Shown here: positions 1 to 9,052 of the stretch, one piece after another
Layout of the letters: the number at the start of each line of letters is the position of its first letter
How positions within the stretch are numbered: position 1 is the first letter of the stretch
NCBI GenBank assembly: GCA_036397555.1
Contig: DASWIS010000008.1
Span: 310,001-374,000 of the forward strand
DNA length: 64,000 bases
Direction of reading: 5' to 3'
Source of the DNA: Candidatus Zixiibacteriota bacterium
GTDB lineage: Bacteria > Zixibacteria > MSB-5A5 > WJJR01
Made by a program: the position numbers and the translations under genes
Notes under the pieces: generated by a model
Database searches by the model: none
Told to the model about the DNA's origin: nothing
Seen by the model: the letters and a program-made list of their open reading frames with translations, nothing else

Positions 1-2
1 GC

Positions 3-158
3 GCTCGGCAATTGAACGCCAAGAAAGTGGCGCTGGAAGAGCGCGGTTTAGACGAGGCCATGGAGTTGAAACGTTACAAAATGACATCGCATGCCCTCGG
101 AGAACTGTTGAGCGGTCAAATCAAAGTTCGTCGCACCGGCGAAGCGCCGCCCGCGTAG
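3..158 (+). CDS. C-terminal fragment of an unidentified protein
   Basis: An open frame enters from the left edge and stops at TAG 156-158, giving about 51 residues that are rich in Lys, Arg and Glu and end in GEAPPA. The start lies outside the window. The codon use matches the neighbouring genes and the frame is uninterrupted, so it is probably the tail of a real gene. I do not recognise a family from this fragment. In other bacteria dprA often lies upstream of topA, but these residues do not let me say so here. Confidence 0.45.
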   Translation, partial: ARQLNAKKVALEERGLDEAMELKRYKMTSHALGELLSGQIKVRRTGEAPPA

Positions 159-249
159 CTACGACAGCACTGTCGCTGGTCGTGATCCTGCCGTGGGAGG
201 GTTGGATATCGATTCTAAGTCATTTCGGTGCATAGGATTTTCTGCCTCG

Positions 250-280
250 ATCGGCCGGGGAGAGCTTGACCCCGACCGAT
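250..280 (+). terminator. Terminator-like hairpin upstream of topA
   Basis: An 11-bp stem with one mismatch (arms 250-260 and 270-280, 9-nt loop) lies about 90 bp after the stop codon of the leftmost fragment. No strong T tract follows, only TTTGCCTT after a few bases. It may end the upstream transcript. The rest of the 159-527 stretch shows only a possible promoter and no convincing gene. Confidence 0.3.
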
Positions 281-333
281 TTGCCTTGTCCGGCGGTTGC
301 AAACGAATTAGACTGGCGCCCCTTTGTGGGGAG

Positions 334-361
334 TTGAAATAAAACCGTGCATTTATATATG
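334..361 (+). promoter_or_regulatory. Possible sigma-70-type promoter for topA
   Basis: TTGAAA at 334-339 is followed 16 nt later by TATATG (356-361), inside an AT-rich patch that stands out in a GC-rich region. It lies about 165 bp upstream of the topA start, leaving a long untranslated leader. This is consensus matching by eye only. Confidence 0.3.
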
Positions 362-527
362 GGGATCACTCAATACTGCTCAATACTTTCATAGAAGTCC
401 CGATAGAACCGAGCGTGTGGGTCATGGTAACATCGGAAGTACCCAGCCCGACTGAGAACTTTTCCGGAGATCGGTTGTTTGATACGCGACGGGCAACGCG
501 GCGTAATCTGTAGCAAGTGCAGAGGTT

Positions 528-2819
528 ATGGCAAAGAATCTGGTAATCGTCGAGTCACCGACCAAGACCAAGACTTTGGCGAAGTTTCTTGGAAACGGCT
601 ATTCCATTGCCGCGACCATGGGCCATTTAATCGACCTGCCCGCGAAGAAGCTGGGGGTCGATCTCGACGATGATTTCCGCCCCGCTTACGTCCCGATTGA
701 AGGTAAAGAGAAGATAGTCAATAGCTTAAAGAAAGAAGCCAAGAAGGCCGAGACGATCTATCTCTGTCCCGATCCCGACCGCGAGGGAGAAGCGATCGCG
801 TGGCATGTCCTCAACCTTCTCGAAGGCGTTAAGGCCGACATCAAGCGCGCTTCCTTTAATGAGATCACCCAATCGGCGGTGCTCGATGCGCTCAAGCATG
901 CCGGCAGCATCGATCAGCGGAAGGTCGATGCCCAGCAGGCGCGCAGGGTCTTAGACCGAATCGTCGGGTATCAGGTCAGTCCGTTTCTGTGGAAAACAGT
1001 CTGCCGGGGGCTTTCGGCGGGACGTGTCCAGTCGGTCGCGCTGCGGCTGGTGTGCGAACGGGAAGCCGAAATCCGGGCCTTCGTTCCGCAGGAATACTGG
1101 ACCATCGACGTAGACTTGCACAAGAAGGGTGAACGCAAAAAGATCGTTTTCACTGCGACCGTCGCCGAAATCGACGGCGACAAGGTCGAGATTCAAAACG
1201 AGAAGGCGGCCCAATCGATCGAGGACGATCTGCGCCATTCGTCGTTTGTGGTCGGGTCCGTCAAGACCCAGGAACGCCGTCGCAAGCCACTCGCTCCCTA
1301 CATCACATCGACGCTGCAGCAGGATGCCGCGGCGCGGCTGAGCATGTCGCCCAAGCGCACGATGCACCTGGCGCAGGAGCTGTACGAAGGTGTGGAGTTG
1401 GGCAACCGTGGATCGGTCGGCCTCATTACATACATGCGCACCGACTCGACGCGCATCGCCAAGGAAGCGCAGGATGAAGCGCTCAAGCTGATCAAGAAGT
1501 CGTTCGGCAAAGAGTACGCTCCCGAGACTCCGAATGTCTACACAACCAAGAGGCGGACACAGGATGCGCACGAGGCGATTCGGCCGACCTACTTCGATCT
1601 GCCGCCGGAGGGGATTCGCAAGAACCTTTCACCGAGCCAGTTTAAGCTCTACACGCTGATCTGGAACCGATTCCTGGCTTCGCAAATGACGCCGGCCGTT
1701 GTCGAGCGGACGTCAGTCGACATCAAGGCCGAGACTGAGCCCACCGGCAAAAAGAAGTCGGGCCGGACCTATACGCTCAAAGCCGGCGCTGAAAAGGTCT
1801 TATTCCCCGGATTTCTCAAAGTCTACGAGGATGTTGCGACCAACGGCGATGAGAATCCCCAGCAGAAGCCGTTGCCACCGCTCCAGGCGGATGATCCGCT
1901 GCAGATGGTGGATTTGTCGTCGGAGCAGCATTGGACCAAGCCCCCGCCCCGTTTCTCAGAAGCGACTTTGGTCAAGGAACTTGAAGCGAACGGTATCGGG
2001 CGGCCGTCGACGTACGCGCAGATCATCGCGACCATCGTCGCGCGTAACTATGTTCGCCTGGAAGAGCGGCGATTGCAGCCGACCGACTTGGGTGAGACGG
2101 TCAATTCGATTCTGATTGAAGCGTTCCCGGAGCTCTTCAACGTGGAGTTCACCGCCGAGATGGAAACCGAGCTGGACCGCATCGAGGAAGGCACGGAGAC
2201 ATGGACAGAGATCATGAAGGCATTTTATACGCCCTTTTCCGAATCGCTCGACCGTGCCGGCACCCGTACCGCCCAGATCAAAGAGTCGCATCGCGAAATT
2301 CTGGATGAGAAGTGTCCCGAATGCGGCTCGGCCCTGATGGTGCGTTGGTCGCGCTCGGGACGATTCATCGCCTGCTCCGGTTATCCGGAGTGCCGTTATA
2401 CGAGCGACCATGGTCAGTCTCCGGGTAGTCCCGCTGAACAGACAGACGAGAAGTGCGAGAAATGCGGCGCGCCGATGGTCTTCAAGTCGGGCCGTTACGG
2501 GCGGTTCCTTGCCTGCTCGGGGTATCCGAAGTGCAAGAACACGCGGTCGATTCCGACCGGTGTCCGTTGTCCTGAAGAGGGGTGCAATGGCGATTTGGTG
2601 CCGCGGCGAACCCGCACCGGCCGCACATTCTATTCCTGTTCGAATTATCCCAACTGCAAATATGCCGTGTGGGATCGTCCGGTGCCCCATCAATGCCCCC
2701 AGTGCCAGTCGCCGTTTATGCTGTCAAAGAGCACGAAGGCACAGGGCGAACATTACAAGTGCCCGGTCTGCGCGCATGTGATACCCGCCGAGATGGTCTC
2801 CGAGACGGCGGCTGCCTGA
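528..2819 (+). CDS. topA: DNA topoisomerase I (type IA)
   Basis: This type IA topoisomerase relaxes negative supercoils through a 5'-phosphotyrosine intermediate. The Toprim domain begins right at the N-terminus (NLVIVESPTKTKTL) and carries the acidic PDPDREGEAI motif. The catalytic tyrosine lies in GLITYMRTDS, at about residue 302. Four C-terminal Cys4-type zinc ribbons sit at roughly 595-624, 642-669, 682-711 and 722-751. The 763-residue length is normal for the bacterial enzyme. AGAGG lies only 2 nt before ATG 528, an unusually short spacing, but the protein start agrees with the family. It heads the xerC-hslV-hslU stretch. Confidence 0.97.
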   Translation: MAKNLVIVESPTKTKTLAKFLGNGYSIAATMGHLIDLPAKKLGVDLDDDFRPAYVPIEGKEKIVNSLKKEAKKAETIYLCPDPDREGEAIAWHVLNLLEGVKADIKRASFNEITQSAVLDALKHAGSIDQRKVDAQQARRVLDRIVGYQVSPFLWKTVCRGLSAGRVQSVALRLVCEREAEIRAFVPQEYWTIDVDLHKKGERKKIVFTATVAEIDGDKVEIQNEKAAQSIEDDLRHSSFVVGSVKTQERRRKPLAPYITSTLQQDAAARLSMSPKRTMHLAQELYEGVELGNRGSVGLITYMRTDSTRIAKEAQDEALKLIKKSFGKEYAPETPNVYTTKRRTQDAHEAIRPTYFDLPPEGIRKNLSPSQFKLYTLIWNRFLASQMTPAVVERTSVDIKAETEPTGKKKSGRTYTLKAGAEKVLFPGFLKVYEDVATNGDENPQQKPLPPLQADDPLQMVDLSSEQHWTKPPPRFSEATLVKELEANGIGRPSTYAQIIATIVARNYVRLEERRLQPTDLGETVNSILIEAFPELFNVEFTAEMETELDRIEEGTETWTEIMKAFYTPFSESLDRAGTRTAQIKESHREILDEKCPECGSALMVRWSRSGRFIACSGYPECRYTSDHGQSPGSPAEQTDEKCEKCGAPMVFKSGRYGRFLACSGYPKCKNTRSIPTGVRCPEEGCNGDLVPRRTRTGRTFYSCSNYPNCKYAVWDRPVPHQCPQCQSPFMLSKSTKAQGEHYKCPVCAHVIPAEMVSETAAA

Positions 2820-2901
2820 CTTGCTGAGCGACTTTTGTCTTTTGACATCGCAGTAAGTGCTGGCGCGTCTCGGACTTTCTGCACAAGATATCAACGGGGC
2901 A

Positions 2902-3804
2902 ATGGCCAACACACTTGCCGCATTAGTAGAACGTTTTCTTCTCGAGCTGGCCAAGGTACGCCGATTCTCACCATTGACGGTGGCGGCTTATGGGCGTGAA
3001 TTGGAGCGATTTCTTGAAGTTGAGAAGTTGAAGGCGACTGTCGCGTCGGATCGCGTTTTCAGTGCGCGGCGGATGGAGGGGTTCCTGGCGCACTTGGCGG
3101 TGCAGGGGCTGTCGAATCGTTCGATTGCGCGGGCCGCTGCGGTGCTGCGCGCCTTTCTGGACTTTCTGCACCGCAGCGGAACCACACAGGAAGCGCTCAG
3201 CGAACGCGTCCCCACGGTGAAATTTACGGCGGGCTTGCCGCGATTCAACACGGAGGCACAGATGCGCCAGTGGATCGAATCGCTTCCGCGAAAAACACGC
3301 TGGGACTGGCGCGACTGCTGCGTGATCGAGGTCCTCTACGCCAGCGGCGCGCGCGTTGCCGAACTGGTCGCCTTAAACTGGGATGACTTCGATCAACACG
3401 CACACACCCTTTCGCTATTCGGCAAGAGGGGCAAGGCACGCCTTGTCCCGATCGGGAGCCGGGCGTCCGCTTCGCTCATGGAGTTGAAGTTGCGCACCCC
3501 CGTAGAATCCCTCGCTCCGGATCAGCCGGTGTTTATGAACCGTCGGGAGGAACGCTTGACGACGCGTGCCATACGACGGATCGTGCACAACAGCTTTGCA
3601 CAGACGGTCGGCGGGCACATGTCACCGCACCGCTTGCGTCATACCTTTGCGACCCACTTATTGGACCGCGGCGCCGGATTGATGGATGTCCGCGAACTGC
3701 TCGGGCACGAAAGCGTGGGCACGACCCAGGTCTACACACACACAACCCCCCGTCGCCTGCAGGAGGTTTACGAACGTGCCTTCCCGCTTGACCGCCCGTC
3801 CTGA
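2902..3804 (+). CDS. xerC: Tyrosine recombinase, XerC/XerD type
   Basis: Site-specific recombinase that resolves chromosome dimers at dif. The N-terminal SAM-like domain ([16 protein letters not shown]) is followed by a catalytic domain with Arg in [11 protein letters not shown], Lys in [13 protein letters not shown], the [12 protein letters not shown] box, and the final His and Tyr in [16 protein letters not shown] start it at ATG 2902 (300 aa) because the family normally begins here. The frame is also open back to a GTG at 2857. The topA-xerC-hslV-hslU order parallels codV-clpQ-clpY of Bacillus, favouring XerC over XerD. The last 29 bp overlap hslV. Confidence 0.93.
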   Translation: MANTLAALVERFLLELAKVRRFSPLTVAAYGRELERFLEVEKLKATVASDRVFSARRMEGFLAHLAVQGLSNRSIARAAAVLRAFLDFLHRSGTTQEALSERVPTVKFTAGLPRFNTEAQMRQWIESLPRKTRWDWRDCCVIEVLYASGARVAELVALNWDDFDQHAHTLSLFGKRGKARLVPIGSRASASLMELKLRTPVESLAPDQPVFMNRREERLTTRAIRRIVHNSFAQTVGGHMSPHRLRHTFATHLLDRGAGLMDVRELLGHESVGTTQVYTHTTPRRLQEVYERAFPLDRPS

Positions 3805-4351
3805 CCTGTATCCATCGTTCGGGCAATGGCGTGCGACCACCGTGTTGTGTGTGACCGTGCACGGCCAGACGGCAATGGGCGGCGATGGTCAGGTCACATT
3901 CGACGACACCATCCTCAAGCACACCGCGCAAAAAGTCCGGCGTCTGGCGGATGGCACGGTGCTGGCGGGGTTCGCCGGGGCATCGGCCGATGCATTCACA
4001 TTGTTCGAACGATTCGAAGCCAAGCTGGAAGACTTTCGCGGCAACCTTCCGCGCGCAGCGGTCGAGTTGGCCAAAGACTGGCGATTGGATAAGTATCTGC
4101 GACGACTCGAAGCATTGCTCGGCGTCACCGACGGGCGCAACTCGCTGATCATCTCCGGCACCGGCGACGTGATCGAACCCGACGATGCGATCGTGGCGAT
4201 CGGTTCGGGAGCCCCGTTCGCGCTGTCGGCGGCGCGGGCGCTGGCGCAAAACACCAAGATGTCCGCGGAGAAAATCGTGCGGACCGCATTGGAAATCACT
4301 GCCGACATTTGCATCTTTACCAACAAGGACATCGTCGTCGAAGTCCTGTAA
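3776..4351 (+). CDS. hslV: ATP-dependent protease peptidase subunit HslV (ClpQ)
   Basis: Threonine peptidase that forms the proteolytic core of the HslUV complex in the cytoplasm. The conserved block ATTVLCV...GDGQVTF is intact. Autoprocessing before the first Thr of TTV would expose the catalytic N-terminal threonine. The start is decided by AGGAGG at 3761-3766, nine nt before GTG 3776, giving 191 residues. This start lies inside the end of xerC (29-bp overlap). It leaves a propeptide of about 20 residues, longer than the few residues usual in the family. hslU follows after 6 bp. Confidence 0.95.
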   Translation: MPSRLTARPDLYPSFGQWRATTVLCVTVHGQTAMGGDGQVTFDDTILKHTAQKVRRLADGTVLAGFAGASADAFTLFERFEAKLEDFRGNLPRAAVELAKDWRLDKYLRRLEALLGVTDGRNSLIISGTGDVIEPDDAIVAIGSGAPFALSAARALAQNTKMSAEKIVRTALEITADICIFTNKDIVVEVL

Positions 4352-4357
4352 AACCCT

Positions 4358-5767
4358 ATGGCACAGAAGTTCACTCCTCCGGCGACAGTGACCGGCCGCG
4401 GCTCACCCTTGCGCGAAGAACTGTCGCCGCAGGAAATCGTCACAGCGCTGGACCGTTACATCGTCGGCCAGGATCGGGCGAAAAAGTCGGTCGCGATCGC
4501 CCTGCGCAACCGATGGCGCCGGCAGCGCGTCAGCGGACCCCTCCGTGAGGAAATCGCCCCCAACAACATCATCATGATCGGCCCGACCGGGGTCGGCAAA
4601 ACGGAGATCGCACGGCGGTTGGCGGCCCTGGCTGGCTCGCCCTTTCTGAAGGTCGAGGCGTCCAAGTACACGGAAGTCGGGTATGTCGGACGGGATGTCG
4701 AGTCGATGGTGCGCGATTTGGTCGATTTGTCGGTGACTATGATCAAGCGCGAAAAGTCGAACCAGGTGGCGGACAGAGCCGCGCAGCTCGCCGACGAGCG
4801 CATCCTCGATATTTTGTTGCCGTCTCCGGTGAAACGGCAACGCGGCACGGAAGACCCCAACGAGGCCGACGCTATCGCCAAGTGGGAGCGGACGCGCGAG
4901 AAGCTGCGTGTTCAGTTGAAAGACAATCTGCTCGACGAAAAACAGATTGAGATGGAATCGAGCGAGACGCGTTTTCCGGTCGTGGAGGTGTTCACGCCGC
5001 AAGGCATGGAAGAATTCGGCGTGAACATGCGCGAGATGTTCGCGGGGATGATGCCCAGGAAGACCCGGCGGCGCAAAGTGTCGGTGGCCGACGCGCGGCG
5101 CGCCCTGACCGCCGAGGAGATCGACAAGCTGGTCGACATGGATGATGTCATCAGCCAGGCCATCGACCGCGCCGAAAACTCCGGCATCATCTTCATCGAT
5201 GAACTCGACAAGATCGCCGGCGAGCCCGGACGCAGCGGCGGCCCCGATGTCTCACGCGAGGGTGTTCAGCGCGACATCCTGCCCATCGTCGAAGGCACCA
5301 ATGTGATGACCAAGTATGGCATGGTGCGCACCGACCACGTGCTCTTCATCGCCGCCGGGGCGTTTCACACATCCAAGCCGTCGGATTTGATTCCCGAGTT
5401 GCAGGGACGCTTCCCCATCCGCGTCGAACTGGATAGTCTTGGCGCGCCTGAATTTGTGCGCATCCTCACCGAGCCGCAGAACGCGCTCATGAAACAGTAC
5501 CGCGCGCTGCTGGAGACAGAAGGAATCGACGTAAGATTCACCGACGATGCCGTCGATGAAATCTCACACACCGCGCAACTTGTTAATGATCGCACTGAGA
5601 ACATCGGCGCGCGGCGACTGCACACGATTATGACCACGCTTCTGGAAGACGTCATGTTCCGCGCGTCCTCGATGAAGGCAAAAGAAGTCGTCTTCGACCG
5701 AAAGGACGTCAAGAAGATCCTGCGCGACATCATCGCCGATGACGACTTAAGCCGATATATTCTATAG
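4358..5767 (+). CDS. hslU: ATP-dependent protease ATPase subunit HslU (ClpY)
   Basis: AAA+ unfoldase that feeds substrates into HslV. The Walker A motif GPTGVGKT lies at about residues 75-82, and Walker B is IIFIDELDKIA. Between them is the charged I-domain, and the sensor region contains ENIGARRLHT. The last residues, DLSRYIL, match the conserved tail that docks into HslV and activates it. At 469 aa the length is typical. It lies 6 bp after hslV and was surely co-transcribed with it. argF follows after 29 bp. Confidence 0.97.
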   Translation: MAQKFTPPATVTGRGSPLREELSPQEIVTALDRYIVGQDRAKKSVAIALRNRWRRQRVSGPLREEIAPNNIIMIGPTGVGKTEIARRLAALAGSPFLKVEASKYTEVGYVGRDVESMVRDLVDLSVTMIKREKSNQVADRAAQLADERILDILLPSPVKRQRGTEDPNEADAIAKWERTREKLRVQLKDNLLDEKQIEMESSETRFPVVEVFTPQGMEEFGVNMREMFAGMMPRKTRRRKVSVADARRALTAEEIDKLVDMDDVISQAIDRAENSGIIFIDELDKIAGEPGRSGGPDVSREGVQRDILPIVEGTNVMTKYGMVRTDHVLFIAAGAFHTSKPSDLIPELQGRFPIRVELDSLGAPEFVRILTEPQNALMKQYRALLETEGIDVRFTDDAVDEISHTAQLVNDRTENIGARRLHTIMTTLLEDVMFRASSMKAKEVVFDRKDVKKILRDIIADDDLSRYIL

Positions 5768-5796
5768 CACCATCCGATTGGAAGTTGGAGCCAGCG

Positions 5797-6786
5797 ATGA
5801 CACAAGCCACGGCCATGCCGGCACGCAACGACGCGCATCGAACGACACATGGGTTGGGAATGCCCGGCGGCGTTGCTGCGTCCCACTTCCTGCGGATCAC
5901 CGATTTTTCATCGGATGAAGTCCGCGCGACCATCGGCTGGGCGATCCGTTGGAAGTCGGGGGAGGTCGCGCCGCGTCCATTGACCGGCCAGGTGGCGGCG
6001 CTCATCTTCCATAAGCCCTCCTTGCGCACACGCCAAAGCTTCGAGACCGCCGTCTTCCGTCTCGGCGGGCATCCGATGTTCATTACTGACAAGGAGATTC
6101 AGCTCGGTGTGCGCGAGTCGATCCACGATGTCGCCAACGTAATGTCGCGCTATGTCGGCATGATTGTCATCCGCACGTTTAAGCAGTCCGATGTCGACGA
6201 GTTGGCACGTCATTCCACCGTGCCGGTCATCAACGCGCTGACCGATTCATTTCATCCCTGCCAGATCATGGGCGACATCATGACCGCGCAGGAGCACCTG
6301 GGGCGCATCGACCATCTCACCGTCGCCTTCCTCGGCGACGGCAACAACGTTTTCCACTCCTGGGCCAATCTTGCGGCGCGGATTCCCATGGACCTGCGGC
6401 TGGCCACATCACCCCAAACATTGCCCGACCAACAAGTTGTCGATTCGGCCCGCCGCGCGGGCTTAAGCGACATCAAGATCGGTCATGATCCCGTCGATGC
6501 AGTCAAAGGAGCCGACGTCGTCTACACCGACGTGTGGGCGTCGATGGGGCAGAAAGAGTTGGCCGAAGCGCGGGCGCAACTCCTGAAACCCTTCCAACTC
6601 AATGCCGGTCTGCTGCGGCATGCCAAGCCGTCGGCGATCGTCATGCACTGCCTCCCCGCCGAACGCGGACGCGAAATCACCGATGAGGTCATCGATGGTC
6701 CGCAGTCGGTTGTCTTCGACGAGGCCGAAAACCGTCTGTGGGCGCAGGGCGCGATCATCGCGCAGTTGCTCGCAAAGCGGTCGTAG
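5797..6786 (+). CDS. argF: Ornithine carbamoyltransferase
   Basis: Joins carbamoyl phosphate and ornithine to make citrulline in arginine synthesis. The carbamoyl-phosphate loop is PSLRTRQSFE, a Leu variant of the usual STRT. It is followed by SFHPCQ, by DVWASMGQ (the ornithine-side SMG motif) and by MHCLPAERG with the conserved cysteine. The start is ATG 5797 with GGAG at 5787-5790, giving 329 aa. About 30 residues precede the region where most OTCases begin. No other arg gene is nearby, but arginine is consumed by the pyruvoyl decarboxylase near 54 kb. Confidence 0.93.
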   Translation: MTQATAMPARNDAHRTTHGLGMPGGVAASHFLRITDFSSDEVRATIGWAIRWKSGEVAPRPLTGQVAALIFHKPSLRTRQSFETAVFRLGGHPMFITDKEIQLGVRESIHDVANVMSRYVGMIVIRTFKQSDVDELARHSTVPVINALTDSFHPCQIMGDIMTAQEHLGRIDHLTVAFLGDGNNVFHSWANLAARIPMDLRLATSPQTLPDQQVVDSARRAGLSDIKIGHDPVDAVKGADVVYTDVWASMGQKELAEARAQLLKPFQLNAGLLRHAKPSAIVMHCLPAERGREITDEVIDGPQSVVFDEAENRLWAQGAIIAQLLAKRS

Positions 6787-6811
6787 CCGACTCTCAACAG
6801 CGGAGGTACTC

Positions 6812-7693
6812 ATGCAGTGGCGGCGGATGGCCATCTTTGTGGCTGCTGCGATCGCGGTGCTGATCGTCATCGCCGGTTGCTCCAGGGGCGTCGACAACCA
6901 GACCAGCGACCTGACAAAAGAAGAGCAATACGATGAGATCGCCCCGTTCATCGACATGATGATCTCCTCGGCATCACTGCAGTTCGGCGGCGCATTCTGG
7001 GATGGCGTCTCCGAAGAGGACATCCAGACGGTGCCTCTGGAGGTTCCCGGCTTGGGCAAACCGGTGGTGTCGAACACCGAATCGATCTCCGTGGTCTACA
7101 ATCCCGCGAAGGGATGGTGGTTTATCAGCGCTGAACTCAGCGAAACCGACTCGCTCGGAACGATGACGATGCTGATCTCCGACTCGGTGCGATTTGAGAC
7201 CGCTGCCGGAGACCCGCAGATCGAGCCCGACGAGACCACGGATCGTTTCCGTCACGGCGGATCATTGAGCTTCGACTGGCTGCTCGATGGTGACTCGGTC
7301 ACGCTTGATTTTTCGGTGACGATCGCATCGCACGCCGATGTCTCCGGCATCAACACGCCGACCGCGACGGCCGTGGGCGCGACGACCGCCTCCATGGGAA
7401 TCGAGGCCGACACTCCCGAGGGCAGCGGGTCATTTGTCTTCGATGTCAGCGCCGAGGCGAGCAATATCCAGATGAACACCTCTGACGGCGGCGACGCGTG
7501 TCCCTATGACGGGACGCTGGCGCTGGACATGAGCGTCGATATCGACGTGACCGAAGACGGCAACCATCTGGAAGCCAGCGGCGACTGGGATGTGGCGGTC
7601 GAATTTATCGGCGGCGGCCGCGCCGCGATCGTGATCGATTCCGACGATTTCCATCTTGAGACGGAGGAGACAGTCTGTCCGACCGTGCTGTAG
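6812..7693 (+). CDS. Lipoprotein of unknown function, paralogue A
   Basis: A 293-residue predicted lipoprotein. Its hydrophobic signal ends in the lipobox VIAGC, and GGAGG lies at 6802-6806 before ATG 6812. After the lipidated Cys comes a short acidic linker (DLTKEEQ), then a beta-rich body with no domain I can name. It shares a motif order with the next gene: DLT..., FWDGV, VRFE, ETT.RFR.GGS and a late CP. The two are therefore tandem duplicates. A strong terminator follows. An outer-membrane or periplasmic location is inferred from the signal alone. Confidence 0.75.
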   Translation: MQWRRMAIFVAAAIAVLIVIAGCSRGVDNQTSDLTKEEQYDEIAPFIDMMISSASLQFGGAFWDGVSEEDIQTVPLEVPGLGKPVVSNTESISVVYNPAKGWWFISAELSETDSLGTMTMLISDSVRFETAAGDPQIEPDETTDRFRHGGSLSFDWLLDGDSVTLDFSVTIASHADVSGINTPTATAVGATTASMGIEADTPEGSGSFVFDVSAEASNIQMNTSDGGDACPYDGTLALDMSVDIDVTEDGNHLEASGDWDVAVEFIGGGRAAIVIDSDDFHLETEETVCPTVL

Positions 7694-7718
7694 GTCGTCC
7701 CGTCTTATCGCGCATCTG

Positions 7719-7746
7719 ACGGCCGCCCCGTAGGCGGCCGTTTTTG
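7719..7746 (+). terminator. Rho-independent terminator after lipoprotein A
   Basis: A 9-bp perfect GC-rich stem (arms 7719-7727 and 7733-7741, loop CCGTA) is followed directly by a T run. It lies 26 bp after the stop codon and separates the two paralogous lipoprotein genes into different transcripts. Confidence 0.85.
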
Positions 7747-7875
7747 TTGCCCGCTCTTGTGCGTTGCCCGTTGCGATGCTGTCATCCCCCGCATTATCTT
7801 CACGTGACTGCCTGACCCGACTTCGATATGAGTCACGAACGAATCGTAACTGGAACCACAAATGGAGGGATCGCG

Positions 7876-8949
7876 ATGAAGCAGCGGTTGATTCGAACTG
7901 TGATTGCATCGGCAGTGGCTGGGTCACTGTTGGTGGGATACGGCTGTGGCAGCGACGACAACGGCAGCGGATCGACCAGCGACCTGACGCCGGAGCAACA
8001 GATCGCCCTCATCAATCTGGTACTTGGCGATGAAGGGTCGAACACTGCCTTGGCCTCGACGGTCTACCCCGTGATGTTAAACCAGGCGGCCTTCGGGTTT
8101 TGGGATGGTGTTGATGCAGGGGATATCGATCCATTCCTGGGGCTGTTCGGGCCGCTCACCTCGGCGGCGGCAATCGCCGATCGGGTACTCGCTGCCCATC
8201 TGGGGAAACAGAGCCCATTTGCGGATGGGACCCCAACCCTGCAAGAGCAGATTGTCTCGCTTGTGCAAGGGGCGGCGCTGCAAGACGAAGAAATCGTCTA
8301 CAATGCCGAGACCGGCTGGTGGGTCATCGACTTTGACTACTCTGCGGAAATCCCGGAAGAAGGTCTAACTCTCAGCTTTGATGTTGCGCTCATGGATTCG
8401 GTGCGATTCGAGGACACAGAAGGGGCGGCACAGCAAATTCCGGGTGAGACAACCGCGCGGTTCCGCCGGGGCGGAAGCGGCGAGCTTCAGATTGGGCTGA
8501 CACCGCAGGGCAAATCCTCCGCACACGAAGGCGGAACAATCACCGTCGGAATTGCCAACTCCGGTATCATTGATGATCTGAATACGTCGCTGGTTGATGT
8601 CGGTGGGAACTCCGATTTGCAACTGATTGTGGACTTGGGTATCCCTGCGGATCCTGAGCTTGAAGTTCCCGAGACAGATCTCCAGGCGGATATCACTCTG
8701 ACCGGCGAAACGACAGACCTGCTCATTCCGGTTGGTCTCAAGCAGAACGGGTTTTGTCCCGTATCGGGGGAATTCGAGGCAGGGCTGGACGCTGACATTA
8801 CCGCCGAGACAGAAAGCGGGCGAGCCAGCTTTCAGGGTGGCTGGGACCTGACATTATCCATCGACGGCGACACCCAGACCGCTGACCTGAGCTTGCAAGC
8901 TGACGGTTACACGTACGAGCAGACGACAGAAATCTGTCCCGACGAATAA
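7876..8949 (+). CDS. Lipoprotein of unknown function, paralogue B
   Basis: A 357-residue predicted lipoprotein with lipobox LVGYGC, followed by a Gly/Ser/Asp linker. GGAGG at 7864-7868 selects ATG 7876 over the upstream open frame. It is homologous to the preceding gene by shared order of DLTPEQQ, FGFWDGV, DSVRFED, ETTARFRRGGS and a cysteine near the C-terminus. It is about 65 residues longer, mostly in the N-terminal third. Both look like beta-rich surface proteins. No enzyme motif is visible and no function is proposed. Confidence 0.75.
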   Translation: MKQRLIRTVIASAVAGSLLVGYGCGSDDNGSGSTSDLTPEQQIALINLVLGDEGSNTALASTVYPVMLNQAAFGFWDGVDAGDIDPFLGLFGPLTSAAAIADRVLAAHLGKQSPFADGTPTLQEQIVSLVQGAALQDEEIVYNAETGWWVIDFDYSAEIPEEGLTLSFDVALMDSVRFEDTEGAAQQIPGETTARFRRGGSGELQIGLTPQGKSSAHEGGTITVGIANSGIIDDLNTSLVDVGGNSDLQLIVDLGIPADPELEVPETDLQADITLTGETTDLLIPVGLKQNGFCPVSGEFEAGLDADITAETESGRASFQGGWDLTLSIDGDTQTADLSLQADGYTYEQTTEICPDE

Positions 8950-8975
8950 CCCCTCGCGCCAATCGTGATCGATCC

Positions 8976-9009
8976 CCCGCCTCGTGCGATCCGCACGGGG
9001 CGGGTTTTT
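8976..9009 (+). terminator. Rho-independent terminator after lipoprotein B
   Basis: A 13-bp stem with one G-U pair (arms 8976-8988 and 8992-9004, 3-nt loop) is followed by TTTTT. This is a strong intrinsic terminator, 26 bp past the stop codon. It argues against starting the next gene at the upstream ATG at 8984, which lies inside the hairpin. Confidence 0.85.
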
Positions 9010-9052
9010 GTGTATATTGGCTGCGTACGGCTTGGGAAGCGGTCGCGAAAGG

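Noticed and set aside
6602-6811. N-terminal extension of the first lipoprotein into argF
   Set aside because: It overlaps argF in another frame; the GGAGG and signal peptide at 6812 give a clear start.
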